Positions 49,473 through 58,467 of a stretch of 64,000 bases of DNA are shown here, one piece after another. Under the pieces are notes generated by a model that was not told the origin of the DNA, did no database searches, and saw nothing but the letters and a program-made list of their open reading frames with translations. The translations under genes were made by a program, and so were the position numbers. How positions within the stretch are numbered: position 1 is the first letter of the stretch; the number at the start of each line of letters is the position of its first letter. Origin of the DNA: Danxiaibacter flavus (GTDB lineage: Bacteria; Bacteroidota; Bacteroidia; Chitinophagales; Chitinophagaceae); the NCBI RefSeq assembly GCF_041060425.1, contig NZ_JAULBC010000010.1, forward strand, positions 124,001-188,000, read 5' to 3'.

Positions 49473-51659
49473 TTATCGTTGAACAATTTTTACCAAGACC
49501 GCATTTTCCACCGGAACATTTAAAGAAAAACTGGATTGTTCTTTTTTAATTTGCGCCAGCGTTTGGCCGGTTAAAAAATCCTTCAGTTCGTAATTACCTT
49601 GCTTAATTCCGAGTTCTTTTATTGAAAATTGTTTCGTGTATGGTTGTTTGTTGCTGAAGTTGAACATGGCAAGCATATTGGTGTCAGCTTTTAAATAGAA
49701 TGCCATTTGTTGATCTATGCTATCACCATCGGCAAACTGCAGCGGAGTAAAAACTTTTGGATGGGCGAAATAATCACAGAGTGCTTTATTGTCGAGGTAC
49801 TTTTTTGCCCTTTCGGCTGCAATTTCCTGCCTGAAATCAGAGCCATCTCCAAGTATGCTGCCCATCACCATCATCGCGTAAAGGCGTACCTTAATTTCCT
49901 TCTCAGTAAGATCCGGATTTTTTTGGAAACTTTTCATAATTGCCACGTCCAGATTTGTGTATGGCCAAAGCGTTCCCTGCATCCACCACATGAAAGATCC
50001 GGTGGCCAGAGATGCTTCTGTGCTCCCATAATGCGGAAATCCTTTTTGATCATCGCGCAAATGTGAATACACATCTGTTGAGACAAAACGCGTATGCGCG
50101 TATTGATGCGGAAACATGGGCGAAATAGCCTGGGTGATAAAAATATCCGGCCCCATAATGGAATCGATCAGGTGCTTAACCATCTTCATGCCCCTATTAT
50201 AGGCTTGCATGCCCGATTTTACAGAACTGTCATAACGGGTAGTAGATTCTAGCGCTCCCGCAGAAAGAAAGTCAATCTTTAGGAATTTAGCCTTGATGGC
50301 TTTAGCCTTCAATAGAGATTGAATAACAGAAAGCCTTACTGCAGGATGTGTGGGGTCGATAGCATAGGCACCGAAATCGCCCTGCTTATAAAAAATTGGT
50401 CTGCCTTCTTTATCATGCAGCACCACATCGCGAAGAACGGCATCAGAGCCCTTGATTTTGGAGTCCATGGCGTCGCGCCAGGTCCACACTGCGAAGGGAA
50501 TAAAGTAAAAACCCATTTGCTGATTGTTCTTTGCGCCATGCTCTCCGATTGATTTTAAGACTTCTGTACTATAAATCTTCTGATCATAAGAGTCGATACT
50601 GAGTACAGGTTTATGGCTATTTAAATTGGTTAATGATGCAATGAAGTCGGAGATCTTCAATACATCACCCGGTTGCATAATATTTCTCGCTCCTAAAACA
50701 TCTTCCACGCCAAAACTGTTCCAGTACATAGGCGCTTCGCCTTTCCATTGCAGACTTCCATTGAATTGTACGTTGGCTTCGCCGTAACCGCGGAACGCTG
50801 TACGCACATCCTTATTGCTGCAGATGTAGATAGTTGGTGATGAAACAGTAGGGCCCTGCATCATACCATGCGGTACAAGATCATGGGTGCCGTCGTAGCC
50901 GCCGTATAGGGGCGGAAGTGATTTATTGTCAGCCGTTGCTGCACCGCCATAAATCAACAAAGAGTCAAGCGTTCCGGCGGCAGTGCCTGTTTTGTATACA
51001 ATGCCTGTTTTCCAGAAATCATGTTCAATGCTTCCGGCTACTATGCCGTTCATGTTGTTGTTGTCATACACCGCAAACAGTTCGTAGCCAGTGCCGGATG
51101 CGTTGGGCCATTTTCTTGAGACAGAACCAACCCAATTATCATTATCGAACGGCACATCCAATAAACGGGGATCTGTGCTTTGAATTTGAAATTTTCCAAC
51201 GTGTGATGGCAATATTGCTACAGGCGAAATATTGCGCGTTGCTATATAGTGGTCTTTGCCGGCTTTAGCTTCTACACTGACCAGCAGCATTGGACTATTT
51301 TCAAATACCTTAATGTGTTGAATTAGACTGATGTTGTCTTTACTTCCGTTGTGTGTTATGTCTATATGTAATCCCTTTCCGTTCTTTTCATTTACCTCTT
51401 GTGAACTAACGGTATGCTTTGGGAAGTTGTCAGAAAAAAGCATTCCTTTTACACTGTCTTCAACATACGCGACAGTATTATGCAGATTGATGTTGTTATC
51501 AAAACGATAACTGATCTTACCGTTTTTCGTATTGACAATAATCTTTGCGGATCCATTCGAAATAACGGTGCTGTCTTTATACTGCTTTATTGATTGAGCA
51601 TGTAGCGTACACTGCGACAGCGCAGCAAACGCAACAAAGACAAATTTTTTGTATGCCAT
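49473..51659 (-). CDS. Secreted clan-D (alpha-galactosidase-like) glycoside hydrolase
   Basis: This 728-residue protein has a signal peptide (KKFVFVAFAALSQCTLHAQ). An N-terminal beta-sandwich domain (to about residue 320) precedes a TIM barrel: APMYWNSFGVEDVLG, GFYFIPFAVWTWRDAMDSK, KAKFLKIDFLSAGALE (likely nucleophile Asp in KID), GPDIFITQAISPMFP and ARFVSTD-type text (THTRFVSTDVYSHLRDD) with a candidate acid Asp. A C-terminal beta domain ends it. The layout resembles GH36/GH27 alpha-galactosidases, but the motifs diverge from the canonical KWDCN form seen in the next gene, so its specificity may differ. The gene is in line with the alpha-galactosidase gene at 51679, with a 19-bp gap. Confidence 0.65.
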   Translation of the reverse strand: MAYKKFVFVAFAALSQCTLHAQSIKQYKDSTVISNGSAKIIVNTKNGKISYRFDNNINLHNTVAYVEDSVKGMLFSDNFPKHTVSSQEVNEKNGKGLHIDITHNGSKDNISLIQHIKVFENSPMLLVSVEAKAGKDHYIATRNISPVAILPSHVGKFQIQSTDPRLLDVPFDNDNWVGSVSRKWPNASGTGYELFAVYDNNNMNGIVAGSIEHDFWKTGIVYKTGTAAGTLDSLLIYGGAATADNKSLPPLYGGYDGTHDLVPHGMMQGPTVSSPTIYICSNKDVRTAFRGYGEANVQFNGSLQWKGEAPMYWNSFGVEDVLGARNIMQPGDVLKISDFIASLTNLNSHKPVLSIDSYDQKIYSTEVLKSIGEHGAKNNQQMGFYFIPFAVWTWRDAMDSKIKGSDAVLRDVVLHDKEGRPIFYKQGDFGAYAIDPTHPAVRLSVIQSLLKAKAIKAKFLKIDFLSAGALESTTRYDSSVKSGMQAYNRGMKMVKHLIDSIMGPDIFITQAISPMFPHQYAHTRFVSTDVYSHLRDDQKGFPHYGSTEASLATGSFMWWMQGTLWPYTNLDVAIMKSFQKNPDLTEKEIKVRLYAMMVMGSILGDGSDFRQEIAAERAKKYLDNKALCDYFAHPKVFTPLQFADGDSIDQQMAFYLKADTNMLAMFNFSNKQPYTKQFSIKELGIKQGNYELKDFLTGQTLAQIKKEQSSFSLNVPVENAVLVKIVQR

Positions 51660-51678
51660 CTTCTTTGTTTAAGCTGAA

Positions 51679-53853
51679 TTATTGTTGTGTGAGTTCTATT
51701 ACTGCGCTTTCAAATTCATTGTACATGTTGAATGCGAGACCGTGCGTCATCAGAAAATCACCTGAAAAAGATTTTCCTTCATAGTCATTGAGTCTACTGA
51801 AGCTGCCTTTGTTTAGTTCTGCAATCTTATACATGGCATCTTTTTTCAAACCTTTCAGGTATAAAACAGATTTATCGCCATAGATACTTTTGTGCAGCAG
51901 ATAAGAAAATACTATGGCCTTATCCTGTTTTTCTGTTACATACATCTGGGCAGTTCTGTCTGAAGTATATGGCGACAATAAACGGTACAAATCCCCATGT
52001 AGCACAACGTCGCGAATACTGTTTTTGTAAGTTTGAATTGCCTTCTTTGAAAATATTTTTTCATCTTCCGTCATTTGCATCGGCTGAAGATCCATTCCCA
52101 ACTTGCCTGTCATGGCAACATCAAACCGGAACTTCAGCGGCGTTGTTCTTCCGGTAATATGATTCGGTGTGACAGATACGTGTGAAGCAAGTCCAACCGC
52201 CGGGAAGAAATGCAATAATCCCCATTGGATCTTTATTCTATCTAATGCATCTGTATTATCGCTTGGCCAGTATTCCTGGAAGTAAGGCATTGTTGCATAA
52301 TCCATTCTGCCGCCACCGCCTGAACACACCATCATTGTAACAGAAGGGAAATTCTTTCTTACTTTTTCCATGATGCGGATGATGGCGCGGGAGTAATCGA
52401 TAAATAGATGCGATTGTTTATCCTTGCCGAGATATGCAGAGCCAGGATTTGTAACATAGCGGTTGCAATCCCATTTAATATAACTAATGCCTTTGTTTTC
52501 ACGTAAAAGGTTATCAATGCAGCCATATACATATGCTTCTACTTTTGGATTGGCTAAGTCAAGAATTAGCTGATTGCGTTGCGGATCGATAACCCTGTTT
52601 GGTGCACTAATCGCCCAGTCGGGATGCTTTTCATATAATTCGCTTTTAGGGTTTACCATTTCGGGTTCTATCCAGATGCCGAATTTTAAATTATTCTTTT
52701 GGCATTGTTCTGTAAGATATGAAATGCCATGTGGCAATTTCTTTTTGTTTACTTCCCAATCTCCAAGCCCTGCATCATCATTGTTGCGTGGGTATTTGTT
52801 GCCGAACCAGCCATCGTCAAGCAGAAAAAGATCGAATCCCATGTTGCCTGCTTCTTTGATGATGTCTGTAAGTTTTTGTTCATCGAAATTAAAATAGGTT
52901 GCTTCCCAATTATTCAATAATACGTCACGGCTACCATAACCATCGGTAATGCCATACTTTCTTGCCCACCTGTGAAAGCGCCTGGTTATTTCCCCCGCTC
53001 CGTTCATTGTATATGTGTGCAGGAATGATGCGGTTTTAAAAGTATCATTTGTAGCAATTGTGTATTGTGAAGCGTAAGGATTTATTCCGCTTACAACATG
53101 CAGTTTTTTATCCTGATCGACATCAAACTTCAATTGCCAGCTGCCTGGCCAGGCGAGCGTTCCGCCAATTGCTTCTCCGGTTTCCTCAGCCAGTTGCTGA
53201 TTAAGAGAAAGCAAAAAAGATGGATTAGAATGCTGGTTGCTGCGTACACCAAGTTTGGAATCAATAATCTTTGTTCCTTCATGCAACGGCTCTTCAATCA
53301 TATTAAACTCTTTCGCCCAATCGCCATAATAATAAGAGAGATAATATGATTGAGATTGGAACGAAAGATCTGCAGAAGCAAAATCGAACAACGTTACCGG
53401 TGCTTTTTCTTTGTTGATGATTTCAGTCCATTGCTCGATGATATTTTCATCTAGGTATGCCTTGTAGTTGAGCACAACATTGGTAGCATAGTAGCTGTCG
53501 CTCAAAATAATCTTAGTAAGTGTTGTATTGGCGCCGGATTGCGAAATTGCATGTGATTTATAAACCAGGTTAGTTGTTGTGTTGCCATCATTGTGAGTAA
53601 GCCTCAATGCTACATTTTCAGCATACCGGCCGTAACTCGTGTAGGCATCGTTGCCTGAGGCTGTTAAGTCTTTCAGAAAATCTGTATTGATCTGTTTGCC
53701 GTAGTAAACTTGTTTGAGATGGCCATCTTTATCTACGCCCAGAAGCAGCATATTTTCCTTCGTGTCAATCTTAATAGTCTGTACATACTGTGCAAAAAGA
53801 CTATTTATGCTAAAAACAATACAAGCAAGAACAAAGGGCAACCGGTAAGGCAT
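51679..53853 (-). CDS. Secreted alpha-galactosidase, GH36
   Basis: This 724-residue protein has a signal peptide (LPFVLACIVFSINSLFAQ). The central barrel carries the GH36 signatures: FLLDDGWFGNKYPRNNDDAG, FGIWIEPEMVNPKSELY, YIKWDCNRYVT (nucleophile Asp), CSGGGGRMDYATM and WPSDNTDALDRIKIQ (acid/base Asp). It removes terminal alpha-galactose in the periplasm or outside. The ATG at 53853 is preferred over 53889 because it starts the signal peptide. It is the first gene of a minus-strand operon (next gene 19 bp on) and is divergent from an araC-type regulator. Confidence 0.95.
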   Translation of the reverse strand: MPYRLPFVLACIVFSINSLFAQYVQTIKIDTKENMLLLGVDKDGHLKQVYYGKQINTDFLKDLTASGNDAYTSYGRYAENVALRLTHNDGNTTTNLVYKSHAISQSGANTTLTKIILSDSYYATNVVLNYKAYLDENIIEQWTEIINKEKAPVTLFDFASADLSFQSQSYYLSYYYGDWAKEFNMIEEPLHEGTKIIDSKLGVRSNQHSNPSFLLSLNQQLAEETGEAIGGTLAWPGSWQLKFDVDQDKKLHVVSGINPYASQYTIATNDTFKTASFLHTYTMNGAGEITRRFHRWARKYGITDGYGSRDVLLNNWEATYFNFDEQKLTDIIKEAGNMGFDLFLLDDGWFGNKYPRNNDDAGLGDWEVNKKKLPHGISYLTEQCQKNNLKFGIWIEPEMVNPKSELYEKHPDWAISAPNRVIDPQRNQLILDLANPKVEAYVYGCIDNLLRENKGISYIKWDCNRYVTNPGSAYLGKDKQSHLFIDYSRAIIRIMEKVRKNFPSVTMMVCSGGGGRMDYATMPYFQEYWPSDNTDALDRIKIQWGLLHFFPAVGLASHVSVTPNHITGRTTPLKFRFDVAMTGKLGMDLQPMQMTEDEKIFSKKAIQTYKNSIRDVVLHGDLYRLLSPYTSDRTAQMYVTEKQDKAIVFSYLLHKSIYGDKSVLYLKGLKKDAMYKIAELNKGSFSRLNDYEGKSFSGDFLMTHGLAFNMYNEFESAVIELTQQ

Positions 53854-53914
53854 AACAATCGTTTTAATGTTAGTTAAACTTATTGTCAAATGTCGCCGAT
53901 GTACACAGAATAAA

Positions 53915-53951
53915 GAATGGGTTATTTTACGAAAAGGATGGATTATTTTAT
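53915..53951. promoter_or_regulatory. Probable AraC operator, two half-sites
   Basis: GAATGGGTTATTTTAC (53915-53930) and GGATGGATTATTTTAT (53936-53951) are direct repeats 21 bp apart, the layout expected for an AraC dimer. The second half-site occurs as an exact 16-bp inverse copy upstream of susC (55137-55152). Confidence 0.65.
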
Positions 53952-53983
53952 TCTTTTTTAAATTGCATTAAAACCGGCGTTAA

Positions 53984-54877
53984 ATGAAAAGAACGGCGCT
54001 AAGAAAACGAGAAGGATTCGAAGGACAGCTTCTGATTGTGCTTCCAAAGAAAATTGTATCCGACTTTCTAACAAAAGATCCAATTACCAGGCAGGTGTAT
54101 ATTACAGATATAGGATATTACCCAAAGGCCTATGGGCACTACGTTGAACGGCCGGCCGGGGTAGGACAGAACATCCTGATCTATTGTGTGGAGGGGAATG
54201 GTTGGGTAGAGATTAATAAAAAGAAAGTGGAAATAGCTCCTTCACAGTTTACTGTTATTCCGGCAAATATGTCGCACAAGTATGGTGCGAGTGAAAATGA
54301 ACCATGGACAATATACTGGATACATTTTAAAGGGGATGTTTCAGCTGCCATAGTAGATCTTATTATGGAAGGATCGAAAAAATTAAGGCCGAGACTATCT
54401 TATAATGAAAATCGCATCAAGCTTTTCCAGGAGATCTATAGCAATTTGGAGAATGGTTATAGTGATGATAACCTGCGTTATGTGAATATGATCTTCTATC
54501 ATTTTCTTTCATCCATTGCTTATGAGGATAAATTTAATAATGCTGCAAAAACAGAAGAAGATGATATTATAGCAAATACTATTCAGCTCATGCAAAAGAA
54601 GCTGCATACAGTTTTTGCACTGGACGATTTCGCGCGTATGGCCAATCTTTCCACGTCGCATTTTTCCGCTGTATTCCGCAAAAAGACTGGCTATGCGCCG
54701 ATTGAATACTACAATCATTTGAAGGTGCAGAAGGCTTGCCAGTACTTATCATTTTCTACTAGTAGTGTTAAGGAGATTGCGTATAATCTCGGCATAGATG
54801 ATCCTTATTATTTTTCGAGAATGTTTACGAAGTTGATGGGCGTATCGCCGAGTGAGTATAGAAATAAAACAACGTAG
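53984..54877 (+). CDS. AraC-family transcriptional regulator with cupin sensor
   Basis: This 297-residue protein has an N-terminal AraC-type sugar-binding cupin domain (QVYITDIGYYPKAYGHYVERPAG, ILIYCVEGNGWVEINKKKVEIAPSQFTVIPANMSHKYGA, PWTIYWIHFKG) and a C-terminal double helix-turn-helix domain (residues 200-297): TVFALDDFARMANLSTSHFSAVFRKKTGYAPIEYYNHLKVQKACQYL and SVKEIAYNLGIDDPYYFSRMFTKLMGVSPSEYR. It is a soluble one-component sensor of a sugar, divergent from the alpha-galactosidase gene and 520 bp before susC. Matching half-sites at both promoters suggest it controls both. Confidence 0.93.
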   Translation: MKRTALRKREGFEGQLLIVLPKKIVSDFLTKDPITRQVYITDIGYYPKAYGHYVERPAGVGQNILIYCVEGNGWVEINKKKVEIAPSQFTVIPANMSHKYGASENEPWTIYWIHFKGDVSAAIVDLIMEGSKKLRPRLSYNENRIKLFQEIYSNLENGYSDDNLRYVNMIFYHFLSSIAYEDKFNNAAKTEEDDIIANTIQLMQKKLHTVFALDDFARMANLSTSHFSAVFRKKTGYAPIEYYNHLKVQKACQYLSFSTSSVKEIAYNLGIDDPYYFSRMFTKLMGVSPSEYRNKTT

Positions 54878-54911
54878 GATGTAAGATGTCAGATGTACGA
54901 TGTTAGATGTT
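54875..54911. repeat. GATGTAC heptamer array
   Basis: About five 7-bp words of the type GATGTAA/GATGTAC begin at the stop codon of the araC gene. They are the inverse complement of the GTACATC words at 55061-55132, so the two arrays form an inverted pair. Confidence 0.8.
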
Positions 54912-54944
54912 GTGCTGTCTTACAATTTGTAATGCTATCACATC

Positions 54945-54991
54945 ATGCATAACTTGTCCTACATCTTGAAGATGTAGGACAAGTTATGCAT
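54945..54991. repeat. Perfect 21-bp hairpin between araC and susC
   Basis: The arms 54945-54965 and 54971-54991 are perfect complements around a 5-nt loop TTGAA. The stem begins ATGCATAACTTGTCC. No T tract follows. It looks like an inserted palindromic element rather than a terminator. Confidence 0.85.
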
Positions 54992-55060
54992 ACGGTTTGT
55001 TCCGCTTCCGGCAAGCCTTGCAGAGATTGATAGATTCGCAAAAACATCGCACTGTTACAC

Positions 55061-55132
55061 CTGAGTACTTCGTAACTCATACTTTGTACTTGCAATCACA
55101 TCGTACATCTAACATCGTACACCGTACATTTC
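55061..55132. repeat. GTACATC/GAGTACT heptamer arrays
   Basis: At 55061-55092 the words are of the TCGTAAC/TTGTACT kind. At 55096-55132 they are of the ATCGTAC/ACCGTAC kind. The region ends 4 bp before the operator half-site at 55137. Confidence 0.75.
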
Positions 55133-55136
55133 TATC

Positions 55137-55173
55137 ATAAAATAATCCATCCTATTCATAAGATTATCTATTT
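55137..55173. promoter_or_regulatory. Probable AraC operator upstream of susC
   Basis: ATAAAATAATCCATCC (55137-55152) is the exact inverse complement of the operator half-site at 53936-53951. ATAAGATTATCTATTT (55158-55173) is a weaker repeat (11 of 16 bases) again 21 bp away. About 225 bp separate it from the susC start codon. Confidence 0.6.
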
Positions 55174-55397
55174 TTTGAAGACTGCATGCAATCTAATTTG
55201 CATCATAATAATTACTCTTTAACAGGAAGGTAATTAGCATGATTGCCATATGATATTGCTGAGCCAATTCAATTATATCCCGTCATCTAAATAACTATCC
55301 TGCTGAGCTATCATGTAATTGTCCATCAAAAACCAGATGTTGTTATGATGTAATCATCTGTGCCTGATCCTTCTTTTAAAAATCATAACCAGTCATT

Positions 55398-58300
55398 ATG
55401 AAAAGTAGATTATTGCTTATGCTATTGTTGTGCCTGCCATCGATGTACCTGATGGCACAGACCACAACTACCATCAATGGAAAAATCATTGACAAAAAAA
55501 ATGGAGCACCTGTTCCGGGTGCAATGATTTCACTGAAATCAAATCCCAAAAAAATTACCACATCCAATGAAGCTGGACAGTTCACAATTGACGTCCCTTC
55601 ACAGTCAGAAACATTATTGATTCATTCAATCGGCTACAAAGACCAGGAAGTTCCTGCAGGTGATGGCTCCGCACTTACTGTTAGTCTTGAACCGGGCGAC
55701 AACGGCAGTCTTGAAGAAGTTGTTGTTGTGGGTGTTGTAATGAAGAAAAAGGACTTGACCGGTGCAGTTTCTTCTATCAATTCAGATAAGATTGCGCAAA
55801 CACCTACCACAAGTATCAACCAGGCTATGCAAGGCAAAATGCCTGGGGCACGCATCGTGTCTAATCCTACTCCTGGTGCAGATGCATCTATTAAAATCCG
55901 CGGTAACAACTCCATCCAGTTTGGCACTAATCCAATATTTGTTGTGGACGGAACAATCATTGATGGCAACTTCAATACATTAAATCCTGACGACATTGCT
56001 TCTGTGGAAGTATTAAAAGACGCTTCCGCGACAGCTATTTACGGTTCAAGAGGTGCCAATGGTGTTGTACTTGTAACAACAAAAAAAGGAAAGAAGGGCG
56101 TTGGGAACATTTCATTTAACAGTTGGGTTGGATGGCAGTGGTTCAGCAAAAAGATGGACCTGATGAATGCACACGATTTGTATAATCTACGTGTTGATGC
56201 TTATGCCAATAAATACATGGAAGAAAATCCGAATGGCGACAGACAGAAATATATTGATGCAATTACCAGCGATACCGGAAATGTTTTTGCTGCGTATGAA
56301 CAACAAACTTATAAAGAAGGCAAATCATATGATTGGTTAAAGCCTGTAACGCAGAGTGGTGTACAGCAAAATTATACACTTAGTTTCTCTGGTGGTTCCG
56401 ATAAAGGAACTTACCTGGTAAGCCTTAATTACACTGATCAGAAAGGGTTGATAAAAACATCCGACTACAAACGTTTTGGTGGAAGGGTAAACGTTGAACA
56501 GAATGTAAAGTCATGGCTAAAGATTGGTACAAACACAAGCTTTATCCGTTCTACGAATGATGTACCAAGTGGCGATGTGTTTAACATGGCCATCAATGCA
56601 AACCCGTTGTTACCGATAAACGATACGATGCAATACCTGAAGTGGGCGGACATCACTGATCAGGGTTGGTATAATCCTATCAAGAGTCTTTCGCTTATCA
56701 GCAACAACAATATGAACAGGCTGATCTCGTCTAACTATATCAGCCTTAATCCTGTTAAGTATCTGACTATCCGTTCTACTTTGTCCGCAGATATAATGGA
56801 TCAGCAGAACTATTCTTATGTGCCTATCGGAACAGGACAGGATACACGCGGAAGCAACCACGGTAGTGCAACGCATTACAAGGCTGAAACGTATAGCTGG
56901 CAATGGGATAACACAGCATCTTATAGCAGGTATTTCGGAAGGAGCTCTGTAAATGCGATGGTGGGTGCATCTCTGCAACAGAAGAATTCTAACTACAACC
57001 AGGTAAATGCATATGGATTTCCCAGCAATGATTTCACTTACATGAATCTTGGTGCGGCTTATTCAAGGGATAAATTTAGTCTGGGTTCTGGCTTTGTAAC
57101 GAACACTTTGGCTTCTTATCTTGGCCGTGTTGATTACTCTTTCGATAACAAATATTTCGCGACAGCTACATTGCGTTATGATGGTTCTTCAAGGTTTGCG
57201 CCGGGCAACCAATGGGGTGCATTCCCATCACTGGCTCTTGGTTGGGATATGTCACGCGAAAACTTCATGAAAGATATCTCATGGATCAACAGGCTTAAAT
57301 GGCGTGCAGGATATGGTATTGCAGGTAATCAGAACATTCCTGACTATGCATTTGTCAGCCAGTATTCACCGGTATATTCCAATGGTCAGGTTACATATAA
57401 TTCAGATGGCAGGAAAGGCAATCCAAATCTTTCATGGGAAAAACAAAAACAACTTGACATCGGCCTCGAACTTGTATTGCTGAAAAATCGCCTGAACATT
57501 ACAGCAGATTACTTCAATATCGTTAACAAAGACCTGTTGATGGTGCAGACGCTCAATACTACATCAGGATTTAGCAACCAGGTGTCTAACGTTGGAGCAC
57601 TTAAAAACACAGGTGTTGAAGTGAATGTGAACTATGCCGTAATTCAGAAGAAGGATCTCCAGTGGAATGTAATGGTGAACTTTTCATCAGATAAGAACAG
57701 GATCACTAAACTTTACGGACAAACGCAAGCCATTTATAACAAAGGCGGATTTACTGGCGTAGAAATTCAACGCACAGGCAACTTATTTGTAGGGGAATCA
57801 TTAAACAACATTTATACTTACAAATTTGATAAGATTGCCCAGGAAGGTGATAAGGACGCTTTGAACGGCTACAATTTTGCAGGGCGAATGGTGCATCCTG
57901 GTGATATAGTTCCTGTTGACAGAAATGGCGATAAAGTGATTGATGATAAGGATCGTTATGTTGTTGGTAAACTTGATCCCAAATTTTATGGTGGCTTTGG
58001 AACTGATCTCACTTACAAAGCTTTTTCATTAAATCTTTTCTTCAATTACTCTTCAGGTCTTAAGCGTATCTCCAGCTTTTATGAAAGTATGTTGAGTTCC
58101 GGTGGTATGCTGGCTGTATCTCATGTAGATATGCTTAACCGTTGGACACCCACAAATACAAACACAAACATCCCTCGTGCGATGTACGGTATTGCGAGGT
58201 TTAATCCGGGTGAAACAGATCTGGCCATTCAGAATGCTTCATTCATCAGGCTTTCTACTGCAACGCTTTCGTATACTCTCCCAAAAAGTGCAGCAGGCCA

Positions 58301-58442
58301 TATGTTCCTGGATAATGCAAGAATTTATGTTACAGGAACTAACCTCTTATTGTTTACAAAAGATAAGGGTTTTGATCCGGAAACCGGTGACGGCTTTCCT
58401 AACAACAGGTCTATCGTTGTTGGTTTAAATCTCAACTTATAA
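55398..58442 (+). CDS. SusC/RagA-family TonB-linked outer-membrane transporter
   Basis: This 1014-residue protein has a signal peptide (LLLMLLLCLPSMYLMAQ), a carboxypeptidase-like regulatory domain (residues 24-105, INGKIIDKKNGAPVPGAMISL), a TonB-box-like stretch (SLEEVVVVG), a plug domain (ALQGKMPGA-type text MQGKMPGARIVSNPTPG, PIFVVDGTII, ASVEVLKDASATAIYGSRGANGVVLVTTKKG) and a 22-strand barrel. With its SusD partner it imports oligosaccharides through the outer membrane using TonB energy. It is followed by susD with a 25-bp gap. Confidence 0.95.
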   Translation: MKSRLLLMLLLCLPSMYLMAQTTTTINGKIIDKKNGAPVPGAMISLKSNPKKITTSNEAGQFTIDVPSQSETLLIHSIGYKDQEVPAGDGSALTVSLEPGDNGSLEEVVVVGVVMKKKDLTGAVSSINSDKIAQTPTTSINQAMQGKMPGARIVSNPTPGADASIKIRGNNSIQFGTNPIFVVDGTIIDGNFNTLNPDDIASVEVLKDASATAIYGSRGANGVVLVTTKKGKKGVGNISFNSWVGWQWFSKKMDLMNAHDLYNLRVDAYANKYMEENPNGDRQKYIDAITSDTGNVFAAYEQQTYKEGKSYDWLKPVTQSGVQQNYTLSFSGGSDKGTYLVSLNYTDQKGLIKTSDYKRFGGRVNVEQNVKSWLKIGTNTSFIRSTNDVPSGDVFNMAINANPLLPINDTMQYLKWADITDQGWYNPIKSLSLISNNNMNRLISSNYISLNPVKYLTIRSTLSADIMDQQNYSYVPIGTGQDTRGSNHGSATHYKAETYSWQWDNTASYSRYFGRSSVNAMVGASLQQKNSNYNQVNAYGFPSNDFTYMNLGAAYSRDKFSLGSGFVTNTLASYLGRVDYSFDNKYFATATLRYDGSSRFAPGNQWGAFPSLALGWDMSRENFMKDISWINRLKWRAGYGIAGNQNIPDYAFVSQYSPVYSNGQVTYNSDGRKGNPNLSWEKQKQLDIGLELVLLKNRLNITADYFNIVNKDLLMVQTLNTTSGFSNQVSNVGALKNTGVEVNVNYAVIQKKDLQWNVMVNFSSDKNRITKLYGQTQAIYNKGGFTGVEIQRTGNLFVGESLNNIYTYKFDKIAQEGDKDALNGYNFAGRMVHPGDIVPVDRNGDKVIDDKDRYVVGKLDPKFYGGFGTDLTYKAFSLNLFFNYSSGLKRISSFYESMLSSGGMLAVSHVDMLNRWTPTNTNTNIPRAMYGIARFNPGETDLAIQNASFIRLSTATLSYTLPKSAAGHMFLDNARIYVTGTNLLLFTKDKGFDPETGDGFPNNRSIVVGLNLNL

Positions 58443-58467
58443 TTAATACGCCTTAAAAGAAATTTTT

